NCBI RefSeq assembly: GCF_022664455.2
Contig: NZ_JAKRKC020000001.1
Span: forward strand, 3,043,001 to 3,107,000
Reading direction: 5' to 3'
DNA: 64,000 bases
Source: Actinomadura luzonensis
GTDB taxonomy: Bacteria > Actinomycetota > Actinomycetes > Streptosporangiales > Streptosporangiaceae
Of this stretch, positions 34,213 to 43,838 are shown piece after piece. The position numbers and the translations under genes are program-made. Within the stretch, counting starts at the first letter, position 1. Each line of letters starts with the position of its first letter. The notes under the pieces are model-generated. The model saw only the letters and a list, made by a program, of their open reading frames with translations. It did no database searches and was not told the DNA's origin.

Positions 34213-34866
34213 ATGGCTAAGACGATCAAGGGCGTCCTGGGCAAGAAGCTCGGCATGACCCAGGTCTTCGACGCGGACAACCGGATGGTCCCGGTCACCG
34301 TGGTCGAGGCCGGTCCGTGTGTGGTGACCCGCGTCCGCACCGCCGAGAAGGACGGCTACGCCGCCGTCCAGCTCGGTTACGGGCAGGTCGACCCCCGGAA
34401 GGTCAACAAGCCGCTCGGCGACTACCTGCGCAAGCACGACATCACCCCGCGCCGTTACTTCGCGGAGATCCGCACCGACGACGCGAGCGACTACACCATC
34501 GGCCAGGAGCTGCTGGCCGACACCTTCGAGGCCGGCCAGTTCGTCGACGTGACGGGCAAGAGCAAGGGCAAGGGCTTCGCCGGTGTCATGAAGCGGCACG
34601 GCTTCGGTGGTCTGGGCGCGTCGCACGGTACGCAGCGCAAGCACCGCTCGCCGGGTTCCATCGGTGGCTGCGCCACCCCGGGCCGCGTATTCAAGGGTCT
34701 GCGCATGGCTGGTCGGATGGGCAACGTCCGCACCACCGTGCAGAGCCTCAAGGTTCATTCCGTGGACGCCGAGAAGGGTCTCATCCTCATCAAGGGTGCG
34801 ATTCCCGGCGCGAACGGCAGCCTGGTCCTCGTCCGTACCGCTGCCAAGAAGGGGGCTGCCAAGTGA
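34213..34866 (+). CDS. rplC: 50S ribosomal protein L3
   Basis: 217 residues. L3 is an early 50S assembly protein whose central extension reaches towards the peptidyl-transferase centre. Signature [19 protein letters not shown], then [19 protein letters not shown]. The glutamine methylated by PrmB in E. coli (QNQTPG) is replaced here (GGCATPG), as in other actinobacteria I recall. The stop overlaps rplD (GTGA). Confidence 0.97.
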   Translation: MAKTIKGVLGKKLGMTQVFDADNRMVPVTVVEAGPCVVTRVRTAEKDGYAAVQLGYGQVDPRKVNKPLGDYLRKHDITPRRYFAEIRTDDASDYTIGQELLADTFEAGQFVDVTGKSKGKGFAGVMKRHGFGGLGASHGTQRKHRSPGSIGGCATPGRVFKGLRMAGRMGNVRTTVQSLKVHSVDAEKGLILIKGAIPGANGSLVLVRTAAKKGAAK

Positions 34867-35513
34867 GCACCACTATTGACGTCCTCGACGCCAGCGGCGC
34901 GAAGACCGGCACCGTCGACCTCCCCGAGGACATCTTCGGGGCGAAGGTCAACATTCCGCTGATCCACCAGGTGGTCGTCGCCCAGCAGGCCGCTCGCCGG
35001 CAGGGCACGCACAAGACCAAGACCCGTGGTGAGGTCTCCGGCGGCGGCAAGAAGCCGTACCGCCAGAAGGGCACCGGCCGCGCCCGTCAGGGCTCGACCC
35101 GCGCGCCGCAGTTCACCGGCGGTGGCACCGTCCACGGTCCCGTGCCGCGTGACTACTCGCAGCGCACGCCCAAGAAGATGAAGGCCGCCGCGCTGCGCGG
35201 CGCCCTGTCGGACCGCGCGAGCGGCAACCGCGTGCACGTCGTCAGCTCGCTGGTCACCGGGGAGACCCCGAAGACCAAGGCGGCGCTGGAGGCCCTGCGC
35301 AAGATCACGCAGTCCCCGCGCGTCCTCGTCGTGGTCGACGAGGCCGACGAGCTGACGTGGCTGAGCCTGCGCAACGCGCCCGAGGTCCACCTGCTGGACG
35401 CCGGGCAGCTCAACACCTACGACGTGCTCGTGCACGACGACGTGGTCTTCACGCAGGAGGCCTACGACCAGGTCGTCGCTCGCCTGAGCAACAGCGGGAA
35501 GGAAGAGGCCTGA
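34863..35513 (+). CDS. rplD: 50S ribosomal protein L4
   Basis: 216 residues. L4 lines the peptide exit tunnel with L22 and in E. coli represses the S10 operon. The tunnel loop has [20 protein letters not shown] and [16 protein letters not shown]. Start GTG at 34863 overlaps the rplC stop; the stop overlaps the rplW ATG (TGATG). Confidence 0.97.
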   Translation: MSTTIDVLDASGAKTGTVDLPEDIFGAKVNIPLIHQVVVAQQAARRQGTHKTKTRGEVSGGGKKPYRQKGTGRARQGSTRAPQFTGGGTVHGPVPRDYSQRTPKKMKAAALRGALSDRASGNRVHVVSSLVTGETPKTKAALEALRKITQSPRVLVVVDEADELTWLSLRNAPEVHLLDAGQLNTYDVLVHDDVVFTQEAYDQVVARLSNSGKEEA

Positions 35514-35815
35514 TGGAGAAGATCGCCGACCCGCGCGACATCATCATCAAGCCGGTCGTCTCCGAGAAGAGCTACGGCCTGATCGATGAGAACAACAAGT
35601 ACACGTTCCTGGTGAAGAAGACCGCGAACAAGACCCAGGTCAAGATCGCCGTCGAGCAGATCTTCGGGGTCAAGGTCACCAGCGTGAACACGATCAACCG
35701 GCAGGGCAAGCGCAAGCGCACCCGCACCGGCTACGGCAAGCGTCCCGACACCAAGCGCGCGATCGTGAGCCTGGTCGAGGGCGATCGGATCGACATCTTC
35801 GGTCAGATCGGCTAG
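35513..35815 (+). CDS. rplW: 50S ribosomal protein L23
   Basis: 100 residues. L23 sits at the tunnel exit, where trigger factor and signal recognition particle bind. Typical segments: [21 protein letters not shown] and the basic loop [18 protein letters not shown]. The ATG at 35513 overlaps the rplD stop by one base. A 103-bp spacer with hairpins precedes rplB. Confidence 0.97.
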   Translation: MEKIADPRDIIIKPVVSEKSYGLIDENNKYTFLVKKTANKTQVKIAVEQIFGVKVTSVNTINRQGKRKRTRTGYGKRPDTKRAIVSLVEGDRIDIFGQIG

Positions 35816-35859
35816 CAGCCACAGAAAGAGGCGGGCTCCCGAGGGCCCGCGGGTCGAGA

Positions 35860-35881
35860 CCGCCGCACTCCGGTGCGGCGG
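35860..35881 (+). promoter_or_regulatory. rplW-rplB intercistronic hairpin
   Basis: A perfect 9-bp stem CCGCCGCAC-TCCG-GTGCGGCGG with a UCCG tetraloop. A second GC hairpin (GCGGGC/GCCCGC) lies just before it, around 35831-35850. Possibly an RNA-processing or attenuation point inside the S10 operon. Confidence 0.55.
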
Positions 35882-35918
35882 GCTCACCCATGTAACCGAC
35901 GAAGGATGAACGAAAAAG

Positions 35919-36755
35919 ATGGGCATCCGTAAATACAAGCCGACGACTCCGGGTCGCCGCGGTTCGAGTGTCTCGGACTTCTCCGAGATCACCCGCAGCG
36001 AGCCCGAGAAGTCGCTGCTTGCGCCCCTTCACAACAAGGGCGGCCGCAACGTACACGGCCGGGTGACCGCACGCCACCAGGGCGGCGGCCACAAGCGCGC
36101 CTACCGGATCATCGACTTCCGTAGGCATGACAAGGACGGCATCCCGGCGAAGGTCGCACACATCGAGTACGACCCCAACCGCACCGCCAACATCGCTCTG
36201 CTGCACTACGCCGACGGCGAGAAGCGCTACATCATCGCGCCGACGGGCCTCAAGCAGGGCGACCGAATCGAGAACGGCCCCGGGGCCGACATCAAGACCG
36301 GCAACTGCCTGCCGCTGCGCAACATCCCGACGGGTACCTTCATCCACGCGGTGGAGCTCCGTCCGGGCGGCGGCGCCAAGCTCGGCCGCTCCGCGGGCGC
36401 CCAGATCCAGCTGCTCGCCAAGGAAGGCCAGTACGCCACCCTTCGTATGCCGTCCGGTGAGATGCGCATGGTGGACGTGCGCTGCCGGGCGACGGTCGGC
36501 CAGGTCGGCAACGCCGAGCAGGCCAACATCAACTGGGGCAAGGCCGGCCGTATGCGGTGGAAGGGCAAGCGCCCCACCGTCCGCGGTGTCGCGATGAACC
36601 CCGTCGACCACCCGCACGGTGGTGGTGAGGGCAAGACCTCTGGTGGTCGCCACCCGGTGAACCCCAAGGGCAAGCCCGAGGGCCGCACCCGCCAGGCCAA
36701 CAAGGCCAGCGACCGGTTGATCATCCGTCGTCGCAGCAAGAGGAAGAAGCGGTAG
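35919..36755 (+). CDS. rplB: 50S ribosomal protein L2
   Basis: 278 residues. L2 contacts the peptidyl-transferase centre and is needed for subunit joining. The conserved [15 protein letters not shown] with the key histidine (about 231) is present, and the N-terminus [14 protein letters not shown] is typical. ATG at 35919 after GACGAAGGATG-like Shine-Dalgarno. Confidence 0.98.
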   Translation: MGIRKYKPTTPGRRGSSVSDFSEITRSEPEKSLLAPLHNKGGRNVHGRVTARHQGGGHKRAYRIIDFRRHDKDGIPAKVAHIEYDPNRTANIALLHYADGEKRYIIAPTGLKQGDRIENGPGADIKTGNCLPLRNIPTGTFIHAVELRPGGGAKLGRSAGAQIQLLAKEGQYATLRMPSGEMRMVDVRCRATVGQVGNAEQANINWGKAGRMRWKGKRPTVRGVAMNPVDHPHGGGEGKTSGGRHPVNPKGKPEGRTRQANKASDRLIIRRRSKRKKR

Positions 36756-36766
36756 GAGCAGCCGAA

Positions 36767-37045
36767 ATGCCACGTAGCCTTAAGAAGGGTCCCTTCGTGG
36801 ACGACCACCTTCAGAAGAAGGTCGACGTCCAGAACGAGAAGGGCACCAAGAACGTCATCAAGACGTGGTCGCGGCGCTCCATGATCGTTCCCGACATGCT
36901 CGGGCACACGATCGCCGTGCACGACGGCCGCAAGCACGTCCCGGTCTTCATCACCGAGTCGATGATCGGCCACAAGCTGGGAGAGTTCGCCCCGACGCGG
37001 ACCTTCCGCAGCCACGTCAAGGAAGACCGCCGCAGCCGGCGGTAA
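36767..37045 (+). CDS. rpsS: 30S ribosomal protein S19
   Basis: 92 residues. S19 binds 16S rRNA in the head with S13 and contacts the A-site side. [18 protein letters not shown] and the [19 protein letters not shown] core are typical. It begins 11 bp after rplB. Confidence 0.98.
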   Translation: MPRSLKKGPFVDDHLQKKVDVQNEKGTKNVIKTWSRRSMIVPDMLGHTIAVHDGRKHVPVFITESMIGHKLGEFAPTRTFRSHVKEDRRSRR

Positions 37046-37069
37046 GCGTCCCGGAAGTAGGAGAAAGCG

Positions 37070-37423
37070 ATGGAAGCCAGGGCTCAGGCGCGGTTCGTCC
37101 GTGTCACGCCCCAGAAGGCCCGCCGTGTGGTGGACCTCATTCGCGGGCTGCCCGCTTCGGAGGCGCAGGCCGTGCTGCAGTTCGCTCCCCAGTCGGCGAG
37201 CGAGCCGATCTACAAGGTGCTCAGCTCCGCCATGGCGAACGCCGAGCACAACTTCGACCTCGACCCGCAGACGCTCGTCGTCAGCCGGGCGTGGGTCGAC
37301 GAGGGCCCGACGCTGAAGCGGTTCCGCCCGCGTGCCCAGGGTCGTGCCTATCGGATCAACAAGCGGACGAGCCACATCACCGTGATCGTGGAGTCCCGCG
37401 AGCCGAAGGGAAGGACCCGATAG
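37070..37423 (+). CDS. rplV: 50S ribosomal protein L22
   Basis: 117 residues. L22 lines the exit tunnel with its long hairpin ([20 protein letters not shown], about 84-103), where macrolide-resistance changes can occur; no unusual residues stand out. The TAG stop overlaps the rpsC GTG. Confidence 0.97.
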   Translation: MEARAQARFVRVTPQKARRVVDLIRGLPASEAQAVLQFAPQSASEPIYKVLSSAMANAEHNFDLDPQTLVVSRAWVDEGPTLKRFRPRAQGRAYRINKRTSHITVIVESREPKGRTR

Positions 37424-38268
37424 TGGGCCAGAAGGTTAACCCGCACGGGTTCCGCCTCGGCATCACGACCGACTTCAAGAGCCGGTGGTACGCCGACAAG
37501 CTGTACAAGTCGTACGTCGCCGAGGACGTAGCGATCCGCCGCATGCTGCAGAAGGGCATGGAGCGGGCCGGCATCTCCAAGGTCGAGATCGAGCGCACCA
37601 CGGACCGCGTGCAGGTGGACATCCACACCGCGCGTCCCGGCATCGTGATCGGCCGGCGCGGCGCCGAGGCCGACCGCATCCGCGGCGACCTGGAGAAGCT
37701 GACCAAGAAGCAGGTCCAGCTCAACATCCTCGAGGTCAAGAACCCCGAGATCGACGCGCAGCTCGTCGCGCAGGGCGTGGCCGAGCAGCTGTCCAGCCGT
37801 GTCTCGTTCCGCCGCGCCATGCGCAAGGCGATGCAGTCGGCCATGAAGTCCGGCGCCAAGGGCATCCGTGTCCAGTGCGCGGGTCGTCTGGGCGGCGCCG
37901 AGATGTCGCGGTCGGAGTTCTACCGCGAGGGCCGCGTGCCGCTGCACACCCTCCGCGCGGACATCGACTACGGCTTCTACGAGGCCCGCACGACCTTCGG
38001 CCGCATCGGCGTGAAGGTCTGGATCTACAAGGGCGAGGCTCCGACCAGCCGCGCCGAGCGCGAGGCGGCCGCCGCCGGCGCCCGGGCCGGCCAGCGTCGT
38101 GAGCGTGACGACCGTCGCGGTGGCGGCGGCGACCGTCCGCGTCGTGGTGGCGGCGACCGCCCCCGTCGTGGCGGCGGCCGTGGCGACCGCGCCCCCCGCA
38201 ACGAGGCGGCCGCGCAGGCCGCCCCCGAGACCGGCCCGGCCGCGCAGCCGGGTGCTGAAGGGAGCTGA
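37423..38268 (+). CDS. rpsC: 30S ribosomal protein S3
   Basis: 281 residues. S3 forms the mRNA entry channel with S4 and S5. KH domain near residues 60-100 ([20 protein letters not shown]). After the usual end at about residue 220 comes a tail of about 60 residues with Arg/Gly repeats ([20 protein letters not shown]) and an Ala/Pro end. Such RG tails can bind RNA. The GTG at 37423 overlaps the rplV stop. Confidence 0.96.
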   Translation: MGQKVNPHGFRLGITTDFKSRWYADKLYKSYVAEDVAIRRMLQKGMERAGISKVEIERTTDRVQVDIHTARPGIVIGRRGAEADRIRGDLEKLTKKQVQLNILEVKNPEIDAQLVAQGVAEQLSSRVSFRRAMRKAMQSAMKSGAKGIRVQCAGRLGGAEMSRSEFYREGRVPLHTLRADIDYGFYEARTTFGRIGVKVWIYKGEAPTSRAEREAAAAGARAGQRRERDDRRGGGGDRPRRGGGDRPRRGGGRGDRAPRNEAAAQAAPETGPAAQPGAEGS

Positions 38269-38270
38269 CC

Positions 38271-38690
38271 ATGCTGATCCCGCGCAGGGTCAAGCACCGC
38301 AAGCAGCACCGGCCCGACCGCAGCGGAGCCGCCAAGGGCGGCACCAGGGTCGTGTTCGGCGAGTTCGGCATTCAGGCCGTTGAGCACTCCTACGTGACCA
38401 ACCGCCAGATCGAGTCGGCTCGTATCGCCATGACCCGTCACATCCGCCGTGGCGGCAAGGTGTGGATCAACATCTACCCCGACCGTCCGCTCACCAAGAA
38501 GCCCGCCGAGACCCGCATGGGTTCCGGCAAGGGCTCGCCGGAGTGGTGGATCGCCAACGTCAAGCCCGGACGCGTGATGTTCGAGCTGTCCGGCGTGGCG
38601 GAGCCGGTCGCTCGCGAGGCGCTTCAGCGTGCGATCCACAAGCTCCCGATGAAGTGCAAGATCGTTAAGCGTGAAGTGGGTGAGGCGTGA
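38271..38690 (+). CDS. rplP: 50S ribosomal protein L16
   Basis: 139 residues. L16 helps position A- and P-site tRNA. Begins [19 protein letters not shown]; the loop [19 protein letters not shown] segment ([18 protein letters not shown]) is intact. It starts 2 bp after rpsC and overlaps rpmC by one base. Confidence 0.97.
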   Translation: MLIPRRVKHRKQHRPDRSGAAKGGTRVVFGEFGIQAVEHSYVTNRQIESARIAMTRHIRRGGKVWINIYPDRPLTKKPAETRMGSGKGSPEWWIANVKPGRVMFELSGVAEPVAREALQRAIHKLPMKCKIVKREVGEA

Positions 38691-38926
38691 TGGCTAAGGG
38701 CCTGACCGCCGGAGAGCTGCGGGTGGAGGACCAGGACACCCTGGTCCAGAAGCTCAAGGAAGCGAAGGAGGAGCTGTTCAACCTCCGCTTCCAGGCGGCG
38801 ACCGGTCAGTTGGAGAGCCACGGGCGGCTGCGCGCCGTCCGCCGCGAGATCGCCCGTATCTACACCGTGATGCGCGAGCGGGAGCTCGGCATCGTCACGG
38901 TCGAGAAGGAGTCGAGCGATGGCTGA
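38690..38926 (+). CDS. rpmC: 50S ribosomal protein L29
   Basis: 78 residues. L29 lies near the tunnel exit beside L23. The two-helix hairpin ends with [17 protein letters not shown]. The ATG at 38690 overlaps the rplP stop (TGATG); an in-frame GTG one codon earlier is less likely. The stop overlaps the rpsQ start by 8 bp. Confidence 0.96.
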   Translation: MAKGLTAGELRVEDQDTLVQKLKEAKEELFNLRFQAATGQLESHGRLRAVRREIARIYTVMRERELGIVTVEKESSDG

Positions 38927-39221
38927 CGAGACCACCACCAGCACCGAGACCGCCGAGGCCGGCAACGACCAGCGGAACTTCCGCAAGGTCCGCGAGGGCC
39001 TCGTGGTGAGCGACAAGATGGACAAGACCGTCGTCGTCGCCGTCGAGGACCGCGTCAAGCACCGCCTGTACGGCAAGGTCATCCGCCGGACGACCAAGTA
39101 CAAGGCGCACGACGAGGCCAACGCCTGCGGCGTCGGCGACCGCGTGCTGCTCATGGAGACCCGTCCGCTCTCCGCCACCAAGCGGTGGAGGGTCGTGGAG
39201 ATCCTCGAGAAGGCCAAGTAA
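38919..39221 (+). CDS. rpsQ: 30S ribosomal protein S17
   Basis: 100 residues. S17 is a primary 16S binder with an OB fold. An acidic, Thr/Glu-rich N-terminal stretch of about 17 residues precedes the core ([20 protein letters not shown]). Last gene of the S10-type unit: 192 bp with strong hairpins separate it from rplN. Confidence 0.96.
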   Translation: MADETTTSTETAEAGNDQRNFRKVREGLVVSDKMDKTVVVAVEDRVKHRLYGKVIRRTTKYKAHDEANACGVGDRVLLMETRPLSATKRWRVVEILEKAK

Positions 39222-39247
39222 GGCCCTCTCGCATATACCGCGCCCCG

Positions 39248-39310
39248 TGGGGGCTCTCAGAGCCCCCATGACGGCGTCCAAGGACGCGGGGTCCTCCGGG
39301 ACCTCGCGTC
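39248..39310 (+). terminator. Double hairpin between rpsQ and rplN
   Basis: First hairpin: 10-base arms TGGGGGCTCT/AGAGCCCCCA (39248-39257, 39259-39268). Second: a 12-bp stem (39283-39294 with 39299-39310) closed by a TCCG tetraloop, one G-T pair. They separate the S10 and spc clusters and may act as terminator, leader, or both. Confidence 0.65.
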
Positions 39311-39413
39311 GCCTGCGGTGCGGCCCCAGCGGGGTTGTGGCCGTGGGAACAAGACAACATCGGGTTCCGCCAGGCTCAGCGATGAGAACCGGCGCGACTA
39401 ACAGGAGTTCAAC

Positions 39414-39785
39414 GTGATCCAGCAGGAGTCGCGGCTCAAGGTCGCCGACAACACTGGTGCGAAGGAGATCCTTTGCATCCGTGTGCTCGGCGGCTCGGGC
39501 CGACGCTACGCGGGTATCGGCGACGTGATCGTCGCCACTGTCAAGGACGCGCTGCCCGGCAGCACCGGCGTCAAGAAGGGCGACGTGGTCAAGGCCGTCG
39601 TCGTCCGCACGGTCAAGGAGCGCCGCCGGCCCGACGGCTCCTACATCCGCTTCGACGAGAACGCCGCCGTCATCATCAAGGACAGCGGCGACCCTCGCGG
39701 CACTCGTATCTTCGGCCCGGTGGGCCGCGAGCTGCGCGACAAGAAGTTCATGCGCATCATCTCGCTCGCCCCGGAGGTGCTGTAA
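39414..39785 (+). CDS. rplN: 50S ribosomal protein L14
   Basis: 123 residues. L14 forms part of the intersubunit bridge and binds the silencing factor RsfS. Starts [20 protein letters not shown] from GTG at 39414, after CAGGAG. The stop overlaps the rplX ATG (TAATG). First gene of the spc cluster. Confidence 0.97.
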   Translation: MIQQESRLKVADNTGAKEILCIRVLGGSGRRYAGIGDVIVATVKDALPGSTGVKKGDVVKAVVVRTVKERRRPDGSYIRFDENAAVIIKDSGDPRGTRIFGPVGRELRDKKFMRIISLAPEVL

Positions 39786-40090
39786 TGCCGAAGCTGCACG
39801 TGAAGAAGGGTGACCTGGTCGAGGTCATCGCCGGCAAGAACAAGGGCGCCAAGGGCCGGGTCATCGCCACCGTTCCGGGCGACGACCGCGTGGTGGTCGA
39901 GGGCGTCAACATGATCAAGAAGCACGCGAAGGAGACCCACCAGGGTCCGCGCGGCGCCAAGACCGGCGGCGTGCAGACCATGGAGGGCCCCATTCACGTC
40001 TCGAACGTGAAGAAGCTCAAGGACGACAAGCCCGCCGACAAGAAGGCCGACGACAAGAAGGCCGACGAGAAGACGGGTGAGGACAGCTGA
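39785..40090 (+). CDS. rplX: 50S ribosomal protein L24
   Basis: 101 residues. L24 starts 50S assembly. KOW motif [19 protein letters not shown] at 6-24. The C-terminus is a charged, repetitive tail of Lys, Asp and Ala (about 80-101). Overlaps rplN and rplE by one base each. Confidence 0.96.
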   Translation: MPKLHVKKGDLVEVIAGKNKGAKGRVIATVPGDDRVVVEGVNMIKKHAKETHQGPRGAKTGGVQTMEGPIHVSNVKKLKDDKPADKKADDKKADEKTGEDS

Positions 40091-40677
40091 TGACCGCCAC
40101 CACCGAGACCGAGCGCACCGAGACCGAGCGCCCGACCCCGCGGCTGAAGACGAAGTACCGCGAGGAGATCGTCGAGCAGCTCCGCGAGCAGTTCGACATC
40201 AAGAACGTCATGCAGATCCCCGGGCTGACCAAGATCAAGGTCAACATGGGCGTCGGCGAGGCGGCTCGTGACTCCAAGCTGATCGAGGGCGCGGTCCGCG
40301 ACCTCACCGCGATCACCGGCCAGAAGCCGGCCGTCGTGCGGGCCCGCAAGTCCATCGCCCAGTTCAAGCTGCGCGAGGGCATGCCGATCGGCGCGCACGT
40401 CACGCTGCGCGGCGACCGCATGTGGGAGTTCCTCGACCGGCTGCTGTCGCTGGCCCTGCCCCGTATCCGGGACTTCCGCGGCCTGTCGCCGAAGCAGTTC
40501 GACGGCAACGGCAACTACACCTTCGGTCTGACCGAGCAGGTCATGTTCCACGAGGTCGACCAGGACAAGGTGGACCGGCCGCGCGGCATGGACATCACGA
40601 TCGTGACGACCGCGACCAACGACGACCAGGGCCGGGCGCTGCTGAAGCTCCTCGGCTTCCCGTTCAAGGAGGCCTGA
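40090..40677 (+). CDS. rplE: 50S ribosomal protein L5
   Basis: 195 residues. L5 binds 5S rRNA and touches P-site tRNA. An N-terminal Thr/Glu-rich extension ([18 protein letters not shown]) precedes the core ([21 protein letters not shown]). ATG at 40090 overlaps the rplX stop. Confidence 0.97.
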   Translation: MTATTETERTETERPTPRLKTKYREEIVEQLREQFDIKNVMQIPGLTKIKVNMGVGEAARDSKLIEGAVRDLTAITGQKPAVVRARKSIAQFKLREGMPIGAHVTLRGDRMWEFLDRLLSLALPRIRDFRGLSPKQFDGNGNYTFGLTEQVMFHEVDQDKVDRPRGMDITIVTTATNDDQGRALLKLLGFPFKEA

Positions 40678-40681
40678 TCCA

Positions 40682-40867
40682 ATGGCGAAGAAGTCGCTGA
40701 TCGCCAAGGCGGGGCGCAAGCAGAAGTTCGAGGTCCGGGCCTACACGCGGTGCTCGCGCTGCGGCCGGCCGCGCGCCGTCTACCGCAAGTTCGGCCTGTG
40801 CCGCGTGTGCTTCCGCGAGATGGCGCACCGGGGCGAGCTGCCCGGCATCACCAAGTCGAGCTGGTAG
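40682..40867 (+). CDS. rpsN: 30S ribosomal protein S14, zinc type
   Basis: 61 residues, the short zinc-binding form: cysteines in CSRCG and CRVCF (CxxC-x12-CxxC) hold a zinc. Starts [21 protein letters not shown] zinc-free paralogue, if present, lies elsewhere. It is followed by a structured 156-bp spacer. Confidence 0.97.
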   Translation: MAKKSLIAKAGRKQKFEVRAYTRCSRCGRPRAVYRKFGLCRVCFREMAHRGELPGITKSSW

Positions 40868-40877
40868 ATACCCTGGA

Positions 40878-40949
40878 GGGCGGCGTGAGTGCCGCCCAAC
40901 AGGCACCCATATTTCGTAGGAGAAGACAGGACGCCCGACGCGGGCGTCC
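40878..40949 (+). promoter_or_regulatory. Two hairpins between rpsN and rpsH
   Basis: GGGCGGC-GTGAGT-GCCGCCC (40878-40897) and GGACGCCCG-ACG-CGGGCGTCC (40929-40949), both perfect. An AT-rich stretch with TAGGAGAAG lies between them. In E. coli S8 represses the spc operon by binding mRNA; a similar use of this leader is possible but unproven. Confidence 0.55.
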
Positions 40950-41023
40950 GTGACCGCGCCGAAGGTCCACCGGCAGAGCGCTGCTTGGCCGACTGGAAAC
41001 CGCGGCGAGGAAGGCCACTGGCC

Positions 41024-41422
41024 ATGACGATGACCGATCCGATCGCAGACATGCTCACGCGTCTGCGCAACGCGAATTCGGCGTACCACGACAGCGTGTC
41101 GATGCCGTACTCGAAGATCAAGGCGCACATCGCCGAGATCCTCCAGCAGGAGGGTTACATCCAGGCCTGGACCGTCGAGGACGCCAAGGTCGGCAAGAAC
41201 CTCGTGGTGGAGCTGAAGTTCGGCCCGACCCGTGAGCGTTCGCTCGCGGGCCTGCGCCGTGTTTCCAAGCCCGGTCTGCGGGTGTATGCGAAGAAGGACA
41301 ACCTGCCTCGGGTCCTGGGCGGACTGGGCGTCGCGATCATCTCGACGTCCCACGGCCTCATGACCGACAAGCAGGCCGGCAAGCGTGGCGTGGGCGGGGA
41401 AGTCCTCGCCTACGTCTGGTAG
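41024..41422 (+). CDS. rpsH: 30S ribosomal protein S8
   Basis: 132 residues. S8 binds helix 21 of 16S rRNA. Starts [17 protein letters not shown]; the C-terminal [20 protein letters not shown] is the RNA-binding loop. I use ATG 41024, with GAGGAAGG nine bases before it; ATG 41030 is possible. Confidence 0.96.
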   Translation: MTMTDPIADMLTRLRNANSAYHDSVSMPYSKIKAHIAEILQQEGYIQAWTVEDAKVGKNLVVELKFGPTRERSLAGLRRVSKPGLRVYAKKDNLPRVLGGLGVAIISTSHGLMTDKQAGKRGVGGEVLAYVW

Positions 41423-41438
41423 AGGGGAGGAACCCAGC

Positions 41439-41981
41439 ATGTCGCGTATCGGACGGCTGCCCATCCCTGTGCCCAGCGGTGTGGACATCTCGATCGACGG
41501 CCAGAACGTACAGGTGAAGGGTCCGAAGGGCACGCTCACCCACACCGTCGCGGAGCCCATCACGGTGGGCCGCGACGACGACGGCCACATCGCCGTCACC
41601 CGTCCCAACGACGAGAACAAGGTCCGTGCCCTGCACGGCCTCTCGCGCACGCTCATCGCCAACATGGTGCAGGGCGTGACCCAGGGCTACTCCAAGTCCC
41701 TGGAGATCGTCGGCGTCGGTTACCGCGTCCAGGCCAAGGGCCCGACGCAGCTGGAGTTCTCTCTGGGCTTCAGCCACCCGGTCATCGTGGACGCCCCCGA
41801 GGGCGTCACCTTCCGCGTCGAGAAGCCGACCCTGTTCCACGTGGACGGCATCGACAAGCAGAAGGTCGGCGAGGTCGCCGCCAACATCCGCAAGTTGCGC
41901 AAGCCCGACCCGTACAAGGGCAAGGGTGTGCGTTACCAGGGCGAACAGATCCGCCGCAAGGTCGGAAAGGCTGGTAAGTAG
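41439..41981 (+). CDS. rplF: 50S ribosomal protein L6
   Basis: 180 residues. L6 lies at the base of the L7/L12 stalk near the sarcin-ricin loop. Starts [17 protein letters not shown]; the C-terminal [19 protein letters not shown] is conserved. GGGGAGGA at 41423-41431 marks the ATG at 41439. Confidence 0.97.
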   Translation: MSRIGRLPIPVPSGVDISIDGQNVQVKGPKGTLTHTVAEPITVGRDDDGHIAVTRPNDENKVRALHGLSRTLIANMVQGVTQGYSKSLEIVGVGYRVQAKGPTQLEFSLGFSHPVIVDAPEGVTFRVEKPTLFHVDGIDKQKVGEVAANIRKLRKPDPYKGKGVRYQGEQIRRKVGKAGK

Positions 41982-41983
41982 GC

Positions 41984-42367
41984 ATGGCTCCGAAGACTGC
42001 GTTCAGCAAGCACACGGCTGCCCGCACCGTCTCGCGGGCCCGCCGTCACCGCCGCGTCCGCAAGTTCGTCGTCGGTACGGCCGAGCGTCCGCGCCTGGTC
42101 GTCAACCGCTCGACGCGTCACATGTTCGTCCAGATCGTGGACGACTCCGTCGGCCACACGCTGGTGAGCGCGTCCACCATGGACCCCTCGCTGCGCGCGC
42201 TGGAGGCGGACAAGACCGAGAAGGCGAAGAAGGTCGGCGAGCTCCTCGCTCAGCGGGCCAAGGAAGCCGGGATCACCAAGGTCGTCTTCGACCGCGGTGG
42301 CAACCGCTACGCCGGGCGCATCGCCGCGCTGGCGGACAGCGCCCGCGAAGGCGGGCTGGAATTCTGA
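41984..42367 (+). CDS. rplR: 50S ribosomal protein L18
   Basis: 127 residues. L18 binds 5S rRNA with L5. Core segments [20 protein letters not shown] and [17 protein letters not shown] are typical. Starts 2 bp after rplF. Confidence 0.97.
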   Translation: MAPKTAFSKHTAARTVSRARRHRRVRKFVVGTAERPRLVVNRSTRHMFVQIVDDSVGHTLVSASTMDPSLRALEADKTEKAKKVGELLAQRAKEAGITKVVFDRGGNRYAGRIAALADSAREGGLEF

Positions 42368-42395
42368 TGACCGCAATTGAGATGAGGAACCACTG

Positions 42396-43025
42396 ATGGC
42401 TGCAGCTCCGCGTCGCGGTGGCGGCACCGGTGGCGAGCGGCGGGACCGTCGTGACGATCGCCGCGGTGGCGCCGCCGACAAGGGCGTCTCGTACATCGAG
42501 CGCGTAGTGAAGATCAACCGCGTGGCCAAGGTCGTGAAGGGTGGTCGTCGCTTCAGCTTCACCGCCCTCGTCGTCGTCGGCGACGGCAACGGCCTGGTCG
42601 GCGTCGGTTACGGCAAGGCCAAGGAAGTCCCCGCGGCGATCGCCAAGGGCGTCGAAGAGGCCAAGAAGCACTTCTTCAAGGTGCCCCGCATCCAGGGCAC
42701 CATCCCGCACACCGTGCAGGGCGAGGAGGCGGCCGGCGTCGTCTTCCTGCGTCCGGCCTCGGCCGGTACCGGCGTCATCGCCGGCGGCCCGGTGCGCGCG
42801 GTGCTGGAGTGCGCGGGCATCCACGACGTCCTGTCGAAGTCGCTCGGCTCCGACAACCCGATCAACATCGTGCACGCCACCGTGGCTGCTCTGAAGGGTC
42901 TTTCCCGGCCCGAGGAGATCGCCGCCCGCCGTGGCCTGCCGATCGAGGACGTGGCCCCGGCCGCCATGCTCAAGGCCCAGCGTGAGGGCCTGGCGGAGGC
43001 CGCGGCCGCGAAGGCGGTGAGCTAG
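42396..43025 (+). CDS. rpsE: 30S ribosomal protein S5
   Basis: 209 residues. S5 works with S4 in decoding accuracy and mRNA entry. A basic Gly/Arg/Asp-rich N-terminus of about 30 residues ([20 protein letters not shown]) precedes the dsRBD-like domain ([19 protein letters not shown]). Its RG composition resembles the S3 tail. Confidence 0.97.
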   Translation: MAAAPRRGGGTGGERRDRRDDRRGGAADKGVSYIERVVKINRVAKVVKGGRRFSFTALVVVGDGNGLVGVGYGKAKEVPAAIAKGVEEAKKHFFKVPRIQGTIPHTVQGEEAAGVVFLRPASAGTGVIAGGPVRAVLECAGIHDVLSKSLGSDNPINIVHATVAALKGLSRPEEIAARRGLPIEDVAPAAMLKAQREGLAEAAAAKAVS

Positions 43026-43027
43026 TC

Positions 43028-43210
43028 GTGGCACGCCTGAAGATCACTCAGGTTCGCTCGAAGATCGGTGGCAAGCAGAACCAGCGCGACTCGCTGCGTT
43101 CGCTTGGCCTGAAGCGAATCGGCGACGTCGTCGTCAAGGAGGACCGTCCCGAGATTCGCGGGATGGTCGCCGTGGTGACGCACCTCGTCGAGGTGGAAGA
43201 GGTCGACTAG
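43028..43210 (+). CDS. rpmD: 50S ribosomal protein L30
   Basis: 60 residues, normal size. [20 protein letters not shown] and the [14 protein letters not shown] core are typical. GTG start at 43028, 2 bp after rpsE. Confidence 0.96.
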   Translation: MARLKITQVRSKIGGKQNQRDSLRSLGLKRIGDVVVKEDRPEIRGMVAVVTHLVEVEEVD

Positions 43211-43212
43211 TC

Positions 43213-43668
43213 ATGACTGACAAGGCTCCGCTCAAGATTCACGACCTCCGTCCGGCCCCGGGCGCCAACAAGGCCAAGATCCGCAAGGGTCGCGGCGAGG
43301 CGTCCAAGGGCAAGACGGCCGGTCGGGGCACCAAGGGCACGCACGCCCGCACCACGATGCTCCCGGGCTTCGAGGGTGGCCAGGTGCCGCTGCAGAGGCG
43401 TCTGCCGAAGCTCAAGGGCTTCTCCAACGCCCTGTTCAAGACGACCTACCAGGTCGTCAACCTGGACCGGATCGGCGAGCTGTTCCCCGAGGGTGGCGAG
43501 GTCACCGTCGAGGCGCTGGTCGCCAAGGGCGCTGTTCGCAAGAACCAGCTCGTGAAGGTGCTCGGCACCGGCGAGATCTCCGTCGCGGTGAACGTGCAGG
43601 CGCACGCCTTCTCGTCCGCGGCGAAGGACAAGATCGCCGCGGCCGGTGGCTCCGTTACCGAGCTGTAG
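43213..43668 (+). CDS. rplO: 50S ribosomal protein L15
   Basis: 151 residues. L15 is a late-assembly protein; the Gly-rich N-terminal tail ([18 protein letters not shown]) threads into 23S rRNA. Last gene of the spc cluster; a strong hairpin separates it from secY. Confidence 0.97.
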   Translation: MTDKAPLKIHDLRPAPGANKAKIRKGRGEASKGKTAGRGTKGTHARTTMLPGFEGGQVPLQRRLPKLKGFSNALFKTTYQVVNLDRIGELFPEGGEVTVEALVAKGAVRKNQLVKVLGTGEISVAVNVQAHAFSSAAKDKIAAAGGSVTEL

Positions 43669-43683
43669 CAACGCTATGACGAG

Positions 43684-43714
43684 GCGTGGGGGCTCTGACA
43701 ATGGGCTCCCACGC
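43684..43714 (+). terminator. Terminator-like hairpin between rplO and secY
   Basis: A 12-bp stem starting GCGTGGG (43684) and ending CCCACGC (43714), loop TGACAAT, two G-T pairs. The 170-bp spacer around it suggests secY-adk-map have their own promoter. TTGACA at 43763-43768 may be a -35, but no good -10 follows. Confidence 0.65.
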
Positions 43715-43838
43715 CCGTAGTGCGTTAGAGTTCGCGAGACGGCAGGCTTCTGTCCGGCTCGTTTGACAATGAGACTCAGATGGCAGATCCCCGCACCATC
43801 GCATACTCACATCGCCGAATAGGCGCGCAGGAGGGACC

